Below are positions 45,456 to 55,524 of a stretch of 64,000 bases of DNA, in pieces; the first letter of the stretch is position 1; every line of letters starts with the position of its first letter. Source of the stretch: Desulfovibrio inopinatus DSM 10711 (GTDB lineage: Bacteria > Desulfobacterota > Desulfovibrionia > Desulfovibrionales > Desulfovibrionaceae). The stretch spans positions 1 to 64,000 of the forward strand of contig NZ_AUBP01000006.1 of the NCBI RefSeq assembly GCF_000429305.1, in the 5' to 3' direction. Below the pieces are notes generated by a model. That model did no database searches and was not told the origin of the DNA. It worked only from the letters and a program-made list of their open reading frames with translations. The position numbers and the translations under genes are program-made.

Positions 45456-46076
45456 GGAGTCCGTCTACTTGTATACAGGATTGAAACTGTTTCTCGTTGT
45501 ATCCGAAGAGGAGGCAAGGAGCAATTGCCTTTTTATGACAACATATTAACTAATTTTAAATAAATAATTCTCTAGAAGAAGAATGTTACACAAACATGTC
45601 ATACAGTGAGCAGACAACGAAAAAACTGTTTCGCACAAGACACAACAAATACATATGTATTAAAAAAAACAATCTACAAACAATAATAAACGATACAAAA
45701 ACCTCAAAACACCGATCAATACGCAAGAAGTACAACAACATATCGTCACAAATTAAATGCAGCATTAAATCTTACAAGAATTTTATAGAAATTCACAAAT
45801 GAAAACAAGAGTCTATAAATAATTATCACAGAAATAATCAGTAACAGAACATATTCACAAACACGTTCAAAATCATACCACGAATCCCCACGAAAAAAGA
45901 ACACATCACATAAGCAATGTTTTTATAATCATACCCTGGTATTCCCCAAGATCAGTGGCTCGTTTTTTGCTTTTTTATCTTGAGCATCGTCACTGTTTCG
46001 CTATGTTGGACTCTCACGTTGAGAAAAAATCATGTCCCGCACATTCATCTTCGCACTTTTTAATAAGGAGCTACCT
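45456..46076. other. AT-rich intergenic region
   Basis: A 620-bp divergent gap, strikingly A-rich on the plus strand between about 45540 and 45930. A 68-residue Lys/Asn/Ile-rich frame (45596-45802) has no SD and biased composition, so it is not called. TATAAT occurs at about 45922-45927 and could be the -10 of the next gene, without a clear -35. Confidence 0.4.
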
Positions 46077-47111
46077 ATGAAAAATATTGCATTTCGATGT
46101 GTAACTGCAATTATCGCGATACTTCTACTGTATTCAACACCGGTTCTGTGTGCCGATGACAGTTATAACCCGATGAAATTTCCACCGATCAGAAGTACAG
46201 CCAGCCAAGATGAAATTCAAGCTTTGGTCATTGACATTCTCAATATCATATATGCCGGTGAAGATATTCCCATGGAGCTTATGGAACTTGTTGCGGAATA
46301 TCCACTTTTTGGTGACTGTCCTGATATTTCGGCAACACCAAGCCTTGTCAGCTGGATAGGATTACCGACAACATTGACGCTAACTATCGATTTTGGAACA
46401 GGATGCACAGGGTATGATGGAGCATTACGCTCGGGAAACATTGTTGTTACGTTCTCCAACCTCGCACAGACGACATCAGGGCTAAGTGCCGATATCGATA
46501 TTGTATTCAACGAGTTGAACAAGAATGGAGACCTCATTCTTGATGGAGCTGCGAGCGGCAGTGTCCGGACGACGATGGCATCGGGAGAACTTCAGGAGGT
46601 CTATCTTTCCCTCGCATTGACCGACCTGACAAACGGCTCGCAAACATTGAATGGTTCTTTCCAGATGACGGTAACAAAAGACAATAGCGGAGAATTCAAT
46701 ACGGCTAGTGTCACCGTTGCAAACCTGAGTATCGGCGATGTCACCGTCACATCAGGAACGATTGACATAACAAAAACCAATACCGGCGGAAGTGCAGAAA
46801 TGCATTTGGATACATCACTTGGTCAGGTTGACATCGTCTTCTCCATCGATGCCACGCAACTTCCCGTTGTCGTCATTCAAGGTCAAACAACGGGAACCGT
46901 TGGGCCTTTCAATGTCGTCTTGACCGATGTGACGTATGATCCGACACAATGCTTGCAATATCCCATCAGTGGAACTGTCACCCTGACGCAAGGCCCTGTG
47001 ACTTATGAAACCACTTTCACCGATTTGTGCAATGATCAACCCGAAGTGAAAACGACAAATCCTCTTGTCACTCTTCCCACTCTTCTCATGATCCTTGACG
47101 ATGGATCCTAA
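46077..47111 (+). CDS. Exported beta-rich protein of unknown function (344 aa)
   Basis: AAGGAG before ATG 46077 decides the start; 15 codons upstream are dropped. The signal peptide is FRCVTAIIAILLLYSTPVLC, with likely cleavage at LCADD. The mature part is rich in Thr, Gly, Asn and Asp with alternating hydrophobics and repeated strands (TLTIDFGTGCTGYDGALRSGNIVVTFSNL; TVTSGTIDITKTNTGGSAEMHLD), suggesting a beta-sandwich or barrel. Cys are few and could form disulfides. Family not recognised; surface or periplasmic location inferred. Confidence 0.75.
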   Translation: MKNIAFRCVTAIIAILLLYSTPVLCADDSYNPMKFPPIRSTASQDEIQALVIDILNIIYAGEDIPMELMELVAEYPLFGDCPDISATPSLVSWIGLPTTLTLTIDFGTGCTGYDGALRSGNIVVTFSNLAQTTSGLSADIDIVFNELNKNGDLILDGAASGSVRTTMASGELQEVYLSLALTDLTNGSQTLNGSFQMTVTKDNSGEFNTASVTVANLSIGDVTVTSGTIDITKTNTGGSAEMHLDTSLGQVDIVFSIDATQLPVVVIQGQTTGTVGPFNVVLTDVTYDPTQCLQYPISGTVTLTQGPVTYETTFTDLCNDQPEVKTTNPLVTLPTLLMILDDGS

Positions 47112-47215
47112 ATTCATGCGCTCCTGAGACGAGAGACGCGACATTGCAGAAGAGTGCCTTCCCGGTGGCAATGAGATATCAATATGTCCTTCGCCACCGG
47201 GCAAAACAACAGCAG

Positions 47216-47992
47216 TTACACACGCCCGCGCAGGGTAGCCCACGCCAGTCCTAAATATTCGTAAAATGCTCGACGAGTCTTGCGAATATTCTGCGGGTTG
47301 GGGAAGAATTCCCAAGAACATCTCGTCGCATTGTGCGTGAGAAAATTAGCCGGAGCCGGTATGGGATGCAAACCAAGTGCACTTGCCAAAGCCATTGCTC
47401 GTGGCATGTGAGCTGCGGAAGTAACAAGAACAAATGGAGCGTCGACAACAAGGGTTTTGATAGCAGCCAGTTCAGTGGCCGTATCACGCGATGCGGTGTC
47501 AATACGAATCTTTTCCGGAGGAATTCCGAAAAGAACGGAAATTTGCGACATGACTTCCGCCTCGGTTTCACGCTGATCACAGACATTCCCTGCAGCAAAT
47601 ACCATTTTGGCACCAAGTGTTTTTGCAATGATGACTCCCTCGCTCAGTCTGGCTAAGGACGCTTCACTCAAACGACTGGAAAGGGGTAAATCGAAATCAT
47701 CATAAGAGCCCCCTCCAAGTACCGCCACATACGAGGGAAGAGAGGCACGATGGTGTTCGGCATAGACAACAGGATTGAAAGGGGGAAAACGTGACTCCAA
47801 TCCGGTAAGAAGCGCTGAAGGCAACGGGTCCGTACTGATAAGAAGAAGCCAGAAAAATCCGGTGAAAAGAAATCCTATCCCGGCCTTTTTCCGTGTTGTA
47901 AACACGTGAAGATACAACCCAATGGCAAGGAATTCCAAACCAAGAGGAAACGGAAAAAGAAACCGAGACACAAACTTCTTGAATATAAACAC
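47216..47992 (-). CDS. ElyC/SanA/YdcF (DUF218) family protein
   Basis: A 258-residue inner-membrane protein. Two N-terminal helices (about 12-30 and 38-55) are followed by a DUF218 domain: YVAVLGGGSYDD, RLSEGVIIAKTLGAKMVFAAGNV, IRIDTASRDTATELAAIK, FVLVTSAAHMPRAMALA. ElyC relatives act on undecaprenyl-phosphate and envelope polysaccharide. GTG 47992 is supported by GGAGG six bases upstream. It diverges from the Crp-like gene with 83 bp between. A GGTGGC...GCCACC hairpin (47161-47201) lies past its stop. Confidence 0.88.
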   Translation of the reverse strand: MFIFKKFVSRFLFPFPLGLEFLAIGLYLHVFTTRKKAGIGFLFTGFFWLLLISTDPLPSALLTGLESRFPPFNPVVYAEHHRASLPSYVAVLGGGSYDDFDLPLSSRLSEASLARLSEGVIIAKTLGAKMVFAAGNVCDQRETEAEVMSQISVLFGIPPEKIRIDTASRDTATELAAIKTLVVDAPFVLVTSAAHMPRAMALASALGLHPIPAPANFLTHNATRCSWEFFPNPQNIRKTRRAFYEYLGLAWATLRGRV

Positions 47993-48075
47993 AAGCGACC
48001 TCCAAAGACTTGAACAACGTTCAAAAAGTCTTCACAATGACATTGTGACGATAGGCTCCAACCAGGTGATCCCCT

Positions 48076-48732
48076 ATGGCGAGACAGTATCAATCCCAAC
48101 GATTCAGGAACAAAGACGTCATCTTTCGTGAAGGCGATCTTGGTTCACAGGCCTATCTCATTCGATCAGGCCGAGTGGAAATTTCCCGTACTATCAACCG
48201 AAAAAAAACCGTTATCGCCATCCTTGGCCCGAACGATATCTTCGGTGAGCTGGCCATTCTCGGCAAAACACCACGTACAGCAACCGCAACGTGCCTCGCC
48301 GAGACGGACACTCTGGTTGTCACGAAAGGTTCGCTTGAAAAAGACTTGGCGGAATCGCCACCCGTACTCCGCGGGATCATTCAATGTTTGGTAGACCGGC
48401 TACGCTCCACCACGGAAAAATCCCTTATGCTCCCAGACGTCTTTGAAGCGACAATCTGTATTCTGGATGCGCTGGAACGCCAGCGACAAGATACGCTGAC
48501 GCGACAGGAAGTTATAGACCTTTTGATGACCACCCTCAAAAATCCGGAAGAGAGTATAACTCGCGTTCTTGATTTGCTGGAATATGCAGACCTCATTACT
48601 GTGGAACGAGACGATGAAGACAGCCCCCTCATCCGGATTACCGATAGAGAACGCTTTATGGAGAGTTCCAAAGTTTTTCATCGCACGATCCAATCTATTG
48701 TACGCGACGAAATGACATTCGTCTTTTCCTGA
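48076..48732 (+). CDS. Crp/Fnr-like cyclic-nucleotide-binding-domain regulator
   Basis: A 218-residue protein. Residues 8-120 are a cNMP-binding fold (KDVIFREGDLGSQAYLIRSGRVEISR; LGPNDIFGELAILGKTPRTATATC). The phosphate cassette region ELAILGKTPRTATA resembles that of cAMP binders. Residues about 130-205 are helical with a possible winged helix (TLTRQEVIDLLMTTL; ITRVLDLLEYADLITVERDD) but no canonical Crp recognition helix. It heads a three-gene operon with the gate-domain protein (14 bp downstream) and the 58-residue membrane protein. Confidence 0.8.
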   Translation: MARQYQSQRFRNKDVIFREGDLGSQAYLIRSGRVEISRTINRKKTVIAILGPNDIFGELAILGKTPRTATATCLAETDTLVVTKGSLEKDLAESPPVLRGIIQCLVDRLRSTTEKSLMLPDVFEATICILDALERQRQDTLTRQEVIDLLMTTLKNPEESITRVLDLLEYADLITVERDDEDSPLIRITDRERFMESSKVFHRTIQSIVRDEMTFVFS

Positions 48733-48746
48733 GAGGAACCATTACC

Positions 48747-49697
48747 ATGGGCATTGTCCATTCCCTGAAAGACGTTGTGACCACGGCCACGCGCATCAGC
48801 CTTGAGCTTTTCAAGATCATGATTCCCCTGATCATCGTGGTAAAAATCCTCAAGGAACTTGACCTTATACGCTATGCTGCCATGCCGCTTTCACCCCTCA
48901 TGGAATTTGTTGGCCTGCCAGCCCAAACCGGCTTGGTCTGGGCAACGGCTATATGCAGCAATTTCTATGCAGCACTTATCGTTTATGCCAACCTGCTCCC
49001 GGAAATGGGTGTTGTCAACGTCGCGCAAGCGACAGTATTGGCCACAATGATGCTCATTGCCCACAACATGCTTGTGGAATCAAAAATTTCGGAAAAATGT
49101 GGCGTCAATTTCTGGGGACAAAATGCCATCCGCCTTGGGGCGGCGTATACATGCGGCTTTCTCATGCACACCGTGTTCACCACCTTCAACATGTTTACTG
49201 AACCGGCTCAACTGCTGTTTTCTCCTCCCAAAGAAACCTCGGATGTGTTGCTCTGGGCACGTGGAGAAGTTCTCAACCTCGGCAAAGTCTTTCTCATTAT
49301 TCTCTGCTTGGTGATCTTCATGCGTCTTCTCAAGTGGCTTCGAGTGGTTGCTGTTGCCGAATGGCTGCTCGCTCCACTTCTTGGGATCATGAAGATCGGC
49401 AAAGAGGCAGCCACGGTGACCGTCATCGGCTTGGTGATGGGGCTGGCGTATGGAGGTGGACTCATTATCGACGAAGTTCGCAAGGGGAGCATCAAAGAAG
49501 AGGACATTTTCCCCTCCGTAACCTTGCTCGCGCTGTCGCATTCCGTCTTCGAAGATACGCTGCTCATGGCTCTGATCGGCGCAACGTTGTGGGGAACGTT
49601 ACTTTGCCGCGTTCTGTTTTCCATTGTCTTTGTCGCACTGCTTGTGCGATTAATCCCTTTTTTCACACCTTCCAAACCTTCGCGAGTTGAAGCATGA
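48747..49697 (+). CDS. Nucleoside-recognition (Gate) domain membrane protein
   Basis: A 316-residue inner-membrane protein with about eight helices and two Gate-like halves (IRYAAMPLSPLMEFVGLPAQTGLVWAT; VVAVAEWLLAPLLGIMKIGKEAATVTVIGLVMGLAYGGGLI). The family includes spore maturation SpmA/B and nucleoside-transporter relatives; function in non-sporeformers is unknown. GAGGAA lies before the ATG. Its stop overlaps the next start (ATGA), so the next protein is probably a partner. Confidence 0.85.
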   Translation: MGIVHSLKDVVTTATRISLELFKIMIPLIIVVKILKELDLIRYAAMPLSPLMEFVGLPAQTGLVWATAICSNFYAALIVYANLLPEMGVVNVAQATVLATMMLIAHNMLVESKISEKCGVNFWGQNAIRLGAAYTCGFLMHTVFTTFNMFTEPAQLLFSPPKETSDVLLWARGEVLNLGKVFLIILCLVIFMRLLKWLRVVAVAEWLLAPLLGIMKIGKEAATVTVIGLVMGLAYGGGLIIDEVRKGSIKEEDIFPSVTLLALSHSVFEDTLLMALIGATLWGTLLCRVLFSIVFVALLVRLIPFFTPSKPSRVEA

Positions 49698-49870
49698 GCA
49701 TGGATCCGGAGTTGAGCAGAAAGCTCGACGCACTCGTCAAAGGCCTTATGATCGGCGGCTCGGTCGGCGTTATCGGTGGATTATTTTTTCTTGATATGCG
49801 CCGAGCCTTTGTCCTAGGACTGATTGCCGGTTTTTTTGCGGCGCTAACACGCCTTCGTATGGATCGTTGA
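49694..49870 (+). CDS. Small membrane protein coupled to the Gate protein (58 aa)
   Basis: ATG 49694 overlaps the previous stop (ATGA). The protein starts MSMDPELSRKLDALVKGL and has two hydrophobic segments (GGSVGVIGGLFFL; AFVLGLIAGFFAALT) and a basic end. The tight overlap and the strong terminator right after it argue that it is real and a subunit or helper of the Gate protein. No family recognised. Confidence 0.75.
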   Translation: MSMDPELSRKLDALVKGLMIGGSVGVIGGLFFLDMRRAFVLGLIAGFFAALTRLRMDR

Positions 49871-49907
49871 CCAGCCTTGTTGCTTATTCCGGCTATACGG
49901 GAAAAAC

Positions 49908-49946
49908 AAAACTCCCGGCAATCTCAAGGGATTGCCGGGAGTTTTG
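49908..49946 (+). terminator. Intrinsic terminator of the crp-gate operon
   Basis: AAAACTCCCGGCAATC / GATTGCCGGGAGTTTT is a perfect 16-bp stem with loop TCAAGG, followed by GTTTT. It may also serve the convergent SGNH gene. Confidence 0.92.
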
Positions 49947-49979
49947 TTTTGAAGAGTGTCTTATCGAAGAAATCGTGAA

Positions 49980-51422
49980 TCAAAACTGTCCAATTTTGGT
50001 AATCGCGACCCCATGCGGCAACGATAATTCATCAAAACAGATTGATTTCTGCGTCATCTCCACTTCAAAACTGGTACCGTCTTCTATGTCGTCAGGAAGC
50101 ATGAGTTGTACTCGCTGTGAATGATCAAGAACAACATGCTCAAGCGCACGATCGTGTGCAGAATGTACAATAATATCGAGTTCGGGATCACTCAGTGAGA
50201 CACAGGTATCGTTACGCTCGATGTCGATAGAAAGAGATGTCCCTCCCTTCTTCTTAATGAGCACGAAGGAGGCATATTGACCAATTCTTCCCTTCTCAGG
50301 ATCTCCAACGGAGATCATCTGATGAACAGCCGAACGACTGCCGGGAACAAATTCTTCGGAAAAACCGCGTACCGAATCACTATTGATAATTTTTTTTGCC
50401 AACTCCTCCCAATTGCCTTTGGGCGTTTCATAAAAAACAGGAGCAAGCTCGACATCATCCGACAAAGGGACGTCTTCATTCCAAGAAAAAGACGGCTGTA
50501 ACATGCGATATATCATTCTCGCAAAATATCCATATGCCGCCGGTGTCCCATGTTTCCACTTTTCTTCGAGATACTTCGGTTCAAGCAAGGCATGTGGTGT
50601 GACGACATATGGCGAGTGCAGAGCATGATTGGAAACAAAATAATGCACAACCTCCGAATTCCAGCCCGCAACATAAAAGAAAAATGTTGGGATGCCTTTT
50701 TGCTTCAAATCCTGCTCAGTATCTTTCAGCAAATCAAAAACCGCGTTCCATCGCGCATATGATTGAAAAGAATCATACATGAACCCTGGATAGACCATTC
50801 CGGCGGGGGCTCTCTTTTTGTAAAAAATGCCCCGCTCGGTTATGCCGACGGTGTCATCTGCATCGTTGATTGTCGGACAAAAAACGACGGCATCAGGTTG
50901 TATGAGATCAATATATGCGGAGAGGGATGCAATCTGATTGACAGTATTGTAGGCAGGAAGACCTAAAGTCCATGATTGAATCTTCTTATTGTACCCTGAA
51001 TGCTCATTTGCATATTTCTCAAATTGAACAGGGAATGACTCTTCAAATCGTACCCCCATGCCATACGTCCAGGAATCACCGACAAACAGGACTCTCAAAG
51101 TCCCTTTTTCCTTCTTCGTATCATACGTTCTATAGCCAAGATCATTCGTCTTACACGCAGCCCCCCACACTTCAAACTCAGCATGAGGTTTCAACGTAAA
51201 TCCCATATCGGGATAAAACCATGCAGGCCGATAATTACTCTGAAAAAGATGCTCAAATTTAGCGTAAAGCTTATGACTTTCCTCTTGCGACATAGAATAT
51301 AAATCGTAATGGTCTTTATTATAGAGATAAACACACGCAGATACGGCAATAAGAAGCAGAAGAAACAAAACTGTACATAAGGAAAGAAGAAACGTTGCAA
51401 TCTTACTATTTGTTTCTGGCAC
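49980..51422 (-). CDS. SGNH/GDSL-like hydrolase, membrane-anchored
   Basis: A 480-residue protein. An N-terminal anchor helix (10-33) is followed by an SGNH fold in the periplasm: block I VLFVGDSWTYGMGV (Ser about 118), a Gly/Asn region LGLPAYNTVNQI, CPTINDADD (Asn), and a late HGTPAAYGYFAR that may supply the His. The last 130 residues are beta-rich, perhaps a carbohydrate-binding or jelly-roll domain. Such proteins often add or remove acyl groups on polysaccharides. The His assignment is uncertain. It stands alone between a terminator and a kinase gene. Confidence 0.75.
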   Translation of the reverse strand: MPETNSKIATFLLSLCTVLFLLLLIAVSACVYLYNKDHYDLYSMSQEESHKLYAKFEHLFQSNYRPAWFYPDMGFTLKPHAEFEVWGAACKTNDLGYRTYDTKKEKGTLRVLFVGDSWTYGMGVRFEESFPVQFEKYANEHSGYNKKIQSWTLGLPAYNTVNQIASLSAYIDLIQPDAVVFCPTINDADDTVGITERGIFYKKRAPAGMVYPGFMYDSFQSYARWNAVFDLLKDTEQDLKQKGIPTFFFYVAGWNSEVVHYFVSNHALHSPYVVTPHALLEPKYLEEKWKHGTPAAYGYFARMIYRMLQPSFSWNEDVPLSDDVELAPVFYETPKGNWEELAKKIINSDSVRGFSEEFVPGSRSAVHQMISVGDPEKGRIGQYASFVLIKKKGGTSLSIDIERNDTCVSLSDPELDIIVHSAHDRALEHVVLDHSQRVQLMLPDDIEDGTSFEVEMTQKSICFDELSLPHGVAITKIGQF

Positions 51423-51624
51423 GTATTATAATCCAATGTTATATGGTACTGGTGCTGGTGCTGAGACCTCAGAACACGACAAACGGGACATCCACGAAAA
51501 CGTGGGGGAATATATTTCATGCAATGTTACACCGCAAGAGCCTATCACCGTCGTATACATCGGACCCATTGAATGAAACCTGCCATGAATACATGGGAGC
51601 ATAGATAACGGGAGAGGCTCACCG

Positions 51625-53319
51625 TCACGACATTTCTTCAATCGGTATGGATATAACGACTTCCGTACAACACTCGGAGGACTGATCAGGAGAGGAGAAT
51701 ACTTCGATGGTTCCGTGAAAAACTTGCAAAACACGCTTCGCTTTCGTCAAGCCCAACCCGACAGCATCGGTCTTGGTTGTAAAAAAGGGATCCATAACGT
51801 GTTTGAGAACTTCGTCCACTATTCCTTGGCCATTGTCGCAAATATGTAAAAAATAACACTGTGTATCAAATTGAGACGATCGAAAGGTACAAGCTTTGCC
51901 TTTCCAATGTCCGTGAATACGAATTGCGGGAGTATTCTTGTCAGCGTATTCTAAAGCGTTCTTCAAAATTTCAACGAGCGCTTTGACAAGGAGGCTTTCA
52001 TCCAACCGAAGCCGTGCCGGTTCGATGGAGAGCGACCAATTCACGATGTTTTGCGGCTCTATAGCAATTTCGGCATCAAGTCGTGCCCGATTCACCGCAT
52101 CGCCCATGGAAAATTCATGCGCAGGGCCGGGAACAAGGTTGATATAGTCACGAATGGACACCACAATACGTTCCAGGTTGTGGCAACAATCAATGATCGT
52201 AAAGAGATGGTACTCAAGCCGGTCATCATGAGGCAATTTTTTGCGCAATAAATTGGCGTTCCCTCCGATGCCAAGCAGGGGATTGCGTATTTGATGCGCG
52301 ATGGAGTCAGCGAGGAGGCGTAAGGACTCTTCACGCTCATTATCGATGCGACTGGTTCGACGAGATTGTTCGAGACGCAATTCCGCCAACGTATTGCGGC
52401 GATGCTCCTGAACAAAGAGGAAAATGGTCATCCCCACCAAACAAATTAAGAAGGTAAATGCACTCAGTTGCATACTATGCAATGTCAGACTTGAATGCGA
52501 CGTCAGGTAAAACAAATTCCAACCCATCTCCGGAAAAGCTTTCTGCACCAGGAGATAGTCATGATCATCGACCCGAGCCCAGCGTGCGCTTCCGCGACTG
52601 TATACCTGCGAAAACAACGGCGTAAGAGACTTTCCCGGATAGAGTTTCTGATTTCGTATCAACGACAATTCATCGGTCGGTAGAGGGTGCGTACTGCGAT
52701 AAACCCACTTGCTGTTGCTGGACAAAATGGCGACGCCATAAGGGTCTGCGGCGAGAACGGTACCCTGACCGATATGCCACGCTGTTTGCAGTGACAATAA
52801 TTCGAGTTTTGCAACCGCAACGCCAACGATCGAGTCGTCAAGCTCCACGGGACAAGAGAGGTAATATCCCGGAACGGCCGATGTCGTGCCAATAGCATAC
52901 ATCGCTCCTTCCTTCCCCTGAATGGCTTCTTTAAAATACTGCCGAAAACTATAATTTTTGCCGACAAAACTTATTGGGGTATCGAAATTGCTGGCGGCCA
53001 GGGTGTCTCCGGAAGGAGAAAGAATATAGACTGCTGAAGATTTTGACTTTTTTGCAATTTCTTTCAGAACAAGATTCGCCTCCTGGACAGAAGCTCTCCC
53101 TTCGAGAAGGCGAAGAATCGTTCGGTTGCGGGCAACGGAAAACGGCAAAGTACGATATCGATTGACGGTGGCGGAAATCAGCTCACTAAAAATTTCCAAC
53201 CGCTCACGATCGTCTCTTTGCGCATTGTCCACAGCGTCTTGAAAGGATACGCTATAGGTCATCGCGGCAACGCCTAACGCGAGTGCGAAAACGACTATAA
53301 CCCAAAGAAAACGTTTCAT
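51625..53319 (-). CDS. DctB-like Cache sensor histidine kinase
   Basis: A 564-residue protein. Helix 1 (RFLWVIVVFALALGVAAM) is followed by a double-Cache periplasmic domain (about 35-280, with YSFRQYFKEAIQGKEGAMYAIGTTS), helix 2 (FTFLICLVGMTIFLFV), HisKA with H342 (SIAHQIRNPLLGIGG), and HATPase (LVKALVEILKNALEYAD; DNGQGI; GLGLTKAKRVL). There is no receiver. The start at 53319 replaces an open frame 76 codons longer that has no SD. It is encoded on the same strand after the NifA-type activator but separated by a terminator, so it is probably an independent unit. Confidence 0.9.
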   Translation of the reverse strand: MKRFLWVIVVFALALGVAAMTYSVSFQDAVDNAQRDDRERLEIFSELISATVNRYRTLPFSVARNRTILRLLEGRASVQEANLVLKEIAKKSKSSAVYILSPSGDTLAASNFDTPISFVGKNYSFRQYFKEAIQGKEGAMYAIGTTSAVPGYYLSCPVELDDSIVGVAVAKLELLSLQTAWHIGQGTVLAADPYGVAILSSNSKWVYRSTHPLPTDELSLIRNQKLYPGKSLTPLFSQVYSRGSARWARVDDHDYLLVQKAFPEMGWNLFYLTSHSSLTLHSMQLSAFTFLICLVGMTIFLFVQEHRRNTLAELRLEQSRRTSRIDNEREESLRLLADSIAHQIRNPLLGIGGNANLLRKKLPHDDRLEYHLFTIIDCCHNLERIVVSIRDYINLVPGPAHEFSMGDAVNRARLDAEIAIEPQNIVNWSLSIEPARLRLDESLLVKALVEILKNALEYADKNTPAIRIHGHWKGKACTFRSSQFDTQCYFLHICDNGQGIVDEVLKHVMDPFFTTKTDAVGLGLTKAKRVLQVFHGTIEVFSSPDQSSECCTEVVISIPIEEMS

Positions 53320-53547
53320 AGCAAGAAGATCCTTCCCGGCTGAAGACGAATAGCGCGTCATCCGATCGCAGGTTTGCTCTTCCAATCGACGCGATGCATA
53401 CTGACTGTAGAGTATGCATCGATCGGGCCAGCCCGCAAGAACTCCTTTGTCGAAACGCTGAATCCCGTCGGCAACAACACCGTGAATCACACTTATTGTA
53501 AATCGATAACCATTTGAAGCAAACTGCCGTTTTTCGCAAAAAAACAA

Positions 53548-53578
53548 ACGGCCAGATCACTGGAAACGATCCGGCCGT
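53548..53578 (-). terminator. Terminator of the NifA-type gene
   Basis: ACGGCC-A-GATC pairs with GATC-C-GGCCGT; the mismatch is G-U in the minus-strand RNA. On that strand TTTGTTTTTTTG follows. It sits in the 53320-53641 gap, which otherwise shows nothing. Confidence 0.88.
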
Positions 53579-53641
53579 CTGTATCTACAAACGATTTTAC
53601 CACGCGCAGTCACGCTTGAGACAAGAAATTCATTATCGCAA

Positions 53642-55198
53642 CTAATTCAGCCCAGTGGAGAGCCCACCGCGGCCACGTCGCTCGGAAACGAGATCTTCAA
53701 GACCAAACTTTTTGATACGGTATCCCATCTGTCGTAACGTCAGACCAAGCTCCCGTGCTGCACGAGATTGAATCCAGTTGTGACGTTCCAACGCAGCTAA
53801 AACCTCACGTTTTTCAATATCCTGCAAACTTCCCGACTGCATAGGTGGCTTGTGATCCGGTTTACTGTCGAGAAAGAAATACGGGGGGATATCCGATAAA
53901 TCGACCTTTTCCGACTCCACCATAATCGAGAGCCGTTCGACTAAGTTTTCCATTTCACGAACGTTCCCCGGCCAGTCATAGCGCACCAAAGCATCCAGGG
54001 CTTTGGGCGTAAAATACAGACGCCGGCCGTATTCGCGGGACAGCTTGTCGAGAAAATGATTCAGCAGTGCTGGTATATCTTCACGACGCTCGCGCAACGA
54101 AGGGACGAGCACAGGAAAAACATTGAGACGATAAAAGAGGTCTTCACGAAATTGCCCGTCAGAAACGGCTTCCGTGAGATCTTTGTTGGTGGCAGCGATG
54201 ATACGGACATCAACACGCCGGGTCTTGGTGCTGCCAAGACGCTCAAACTCACGTTCCTGAAGAAACCGCAGCAGCTTGGCCTGAATTCCGGGAGAGAGCT
54301 CACCGATTTCATCAAGAAACAACGTCCCTTTATCGGCCTCTTCGATCCGACCCGGCTTTTTCCCCACAGCACCGGTAAATGCGCCTCGCTCATGCCCGAA
54401 CAACTCGGATTCAAGCAAATTCTCCGGAATAGCCGCACAGTTGACCTTGATAAAGGAGAATTTGGCCCGGTCGGACAATTCGTGGATAATGCGAGCTGTT
54501 AAGGTTTTGCCTGTTCCAGACTCACCCAAAAGCAAAACAGTCGCTCGGGTGGGAGCGACTTTCTCGATCATCTGGTGAACCCGAACCATGGGTTGGCTCT
54601 GACCGACAATAAAGAATCGGTTATAACTTTTTGACAATTTGAGCCGCAGAGACAAATTCTCTCGGCGCAAGTTTTCCTCACGAGCCTTGATCTGTGCGTT
54701 GAGGCTGACCAATTGACCAATCAGCGCGGCGACAATAAATAAAAATCGAATGTCTTCTTCAAAGACAACTTCATCCTCGAAGAGCCGGTCCACCGTCAGA
54801 ACGCCAATAGGCTTGGTGTGCAGAGTAATAGGCACGCCAAGAAAAGAAATCTGGCCTTTTTCAAATTGGCGAGATTTGGTCTTGTCAAGAAACAGTGGTT
54901 CCTTGGAAATATCTGGAACAACAAACGGTTGACCAGATTGAAAAATGCGCCCAGTCACTCCTTCATCAAGACGATAAACACCACGGTCCTTTTCCTCAGG
55001 GCTCAAGCCATGCGAACCACGAATGACAAGAAGATTTGATTCTTCATCCGCCAAGGTAATCGTCGCACGCTCCATGTCCAATGTCTCGGACAACGTTGCC
55101 AGGATATCGGCCAAAGCATGGTCGAGATTTAAGGCTTGGCTTATAACCCGGCTGATTTTGAACAGCACTTCTACTTCGAGATTGTAAACGTTATTCAT
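53642..55198 (-). CDS. NifA-type sigma-54-dependent transcriptional activator
   Basis: A 518-residue enhancer-binding protein. The GAF domain (about 10-165) carries no obvious metal-Cys motif. AAA+ (about 195-425) has Walker A GESGTGKT, the sigma-54 loop [15 protein letters not shown], Walker [12 protein letters not shown] and R-finger region [13 protein letters not shown]. The Fis-type HTH at the end reads [22 protein letters not shown], close to the NifA pattern. No nif genes are here, so it should not be called NifA on context. It probably activates a sigma-54 promoter elsewhere, perhaps with redox or 2-oxoglutarate input through GAF. Confidence 0.92.
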   Translation of the reverse strand: MNNVYNLEVEVLFKISRVISQALNLDHALADILATLSETLDMERATITLADEESNLLVIRGSHGLSPEEKDRGVYRLDEGVTGRIFQSGQPFVVPDISKEPLFLDKTKSRQFEKGQISFLGVPITLHTKPIGVLTVDRLFEDEVVFEEDIRFLFIVAALIGQLVSLNAQIKAREENLRRENLSLRLKLSKSYNRFFIVGQSQPMVRVHQMIEKVAPTRATVLLLGESGTGKTLTARIIHELSDRAKFSFIKVNCAAIPENLLESELFGHERGAFTGAVGKKPGRIEEADKGTLFLDEIGELSPGIQAKLLRFLQEREFERLGSTKTRRVDVRIIAATNKDLTEAVSDGQFREDLFYRLNVFPVLVPSLRERREDIPALLNHFLDKLSREYGRRLYFTPKALDALVRYDWPGNVREMENLVERLSIMVESEKVDLSDIPPYFFLDSKPDHKPPMQSGSLQDIEKREVLAALERHNWIQSRAARELGLTLRQMGYRIKKFGLEDLVSERRGRGGLSTGLN

Positions 55199-55425
55199 CC
55201 GAGATCATTAATCCTACTGTTAGAAGGGGAATATATCTAAAACATGTATTGATTTGAGGCCGATAGAGAACAAGTACTGAATCGACACTTACATACTATA
55301 CTACAATTTTGTCTCTTGGCAAGGCGGTTTTTTTTTCAAAAAAGGGAAACAATGGCTCGACGTTTTTGCTAAAAACACGAACCCAAACGTATTCGGACCA
55401 TTATACGTCGTGGTATGAAAATATA

Positions 55426-55465
55426 AAAAGCGAAACCGGCACGAGGTCGGTTTCGCTTTTTATGT
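55426..55465 (-). terminator. Terminator of the OlsF-like gene
   Basis: AAAAGCGAAACCG / CGGTTTCGCTTTT is a 13-bp stem; on the minus strand TTTTTATATTTT follows. It lies in the 326-bp gap 55199-55524, which has no other clear feature. It could also work on the plus strand. Confidence 0.88.
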
Positions 55466-55524
55466 CAACACGAAGCACGTTAAATGACGATGTCAATCGG
55501 GAAACTTTAGTCTCAGCATCGTAG

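Noticed and set aside
45596-45802. A 68-residue Lys/Asn-rich frame in the AT-rich gap
   Set aside because: No SD and composition expected from A-rich DNA; described under the intergenic entry instead.
53642-55198. Reading the sigma-54 activator as evidence of a nitrogenase cluster
   Set aside because: The domain order is NifA-like, but no nif or glnB gene lies anywhere in the window.
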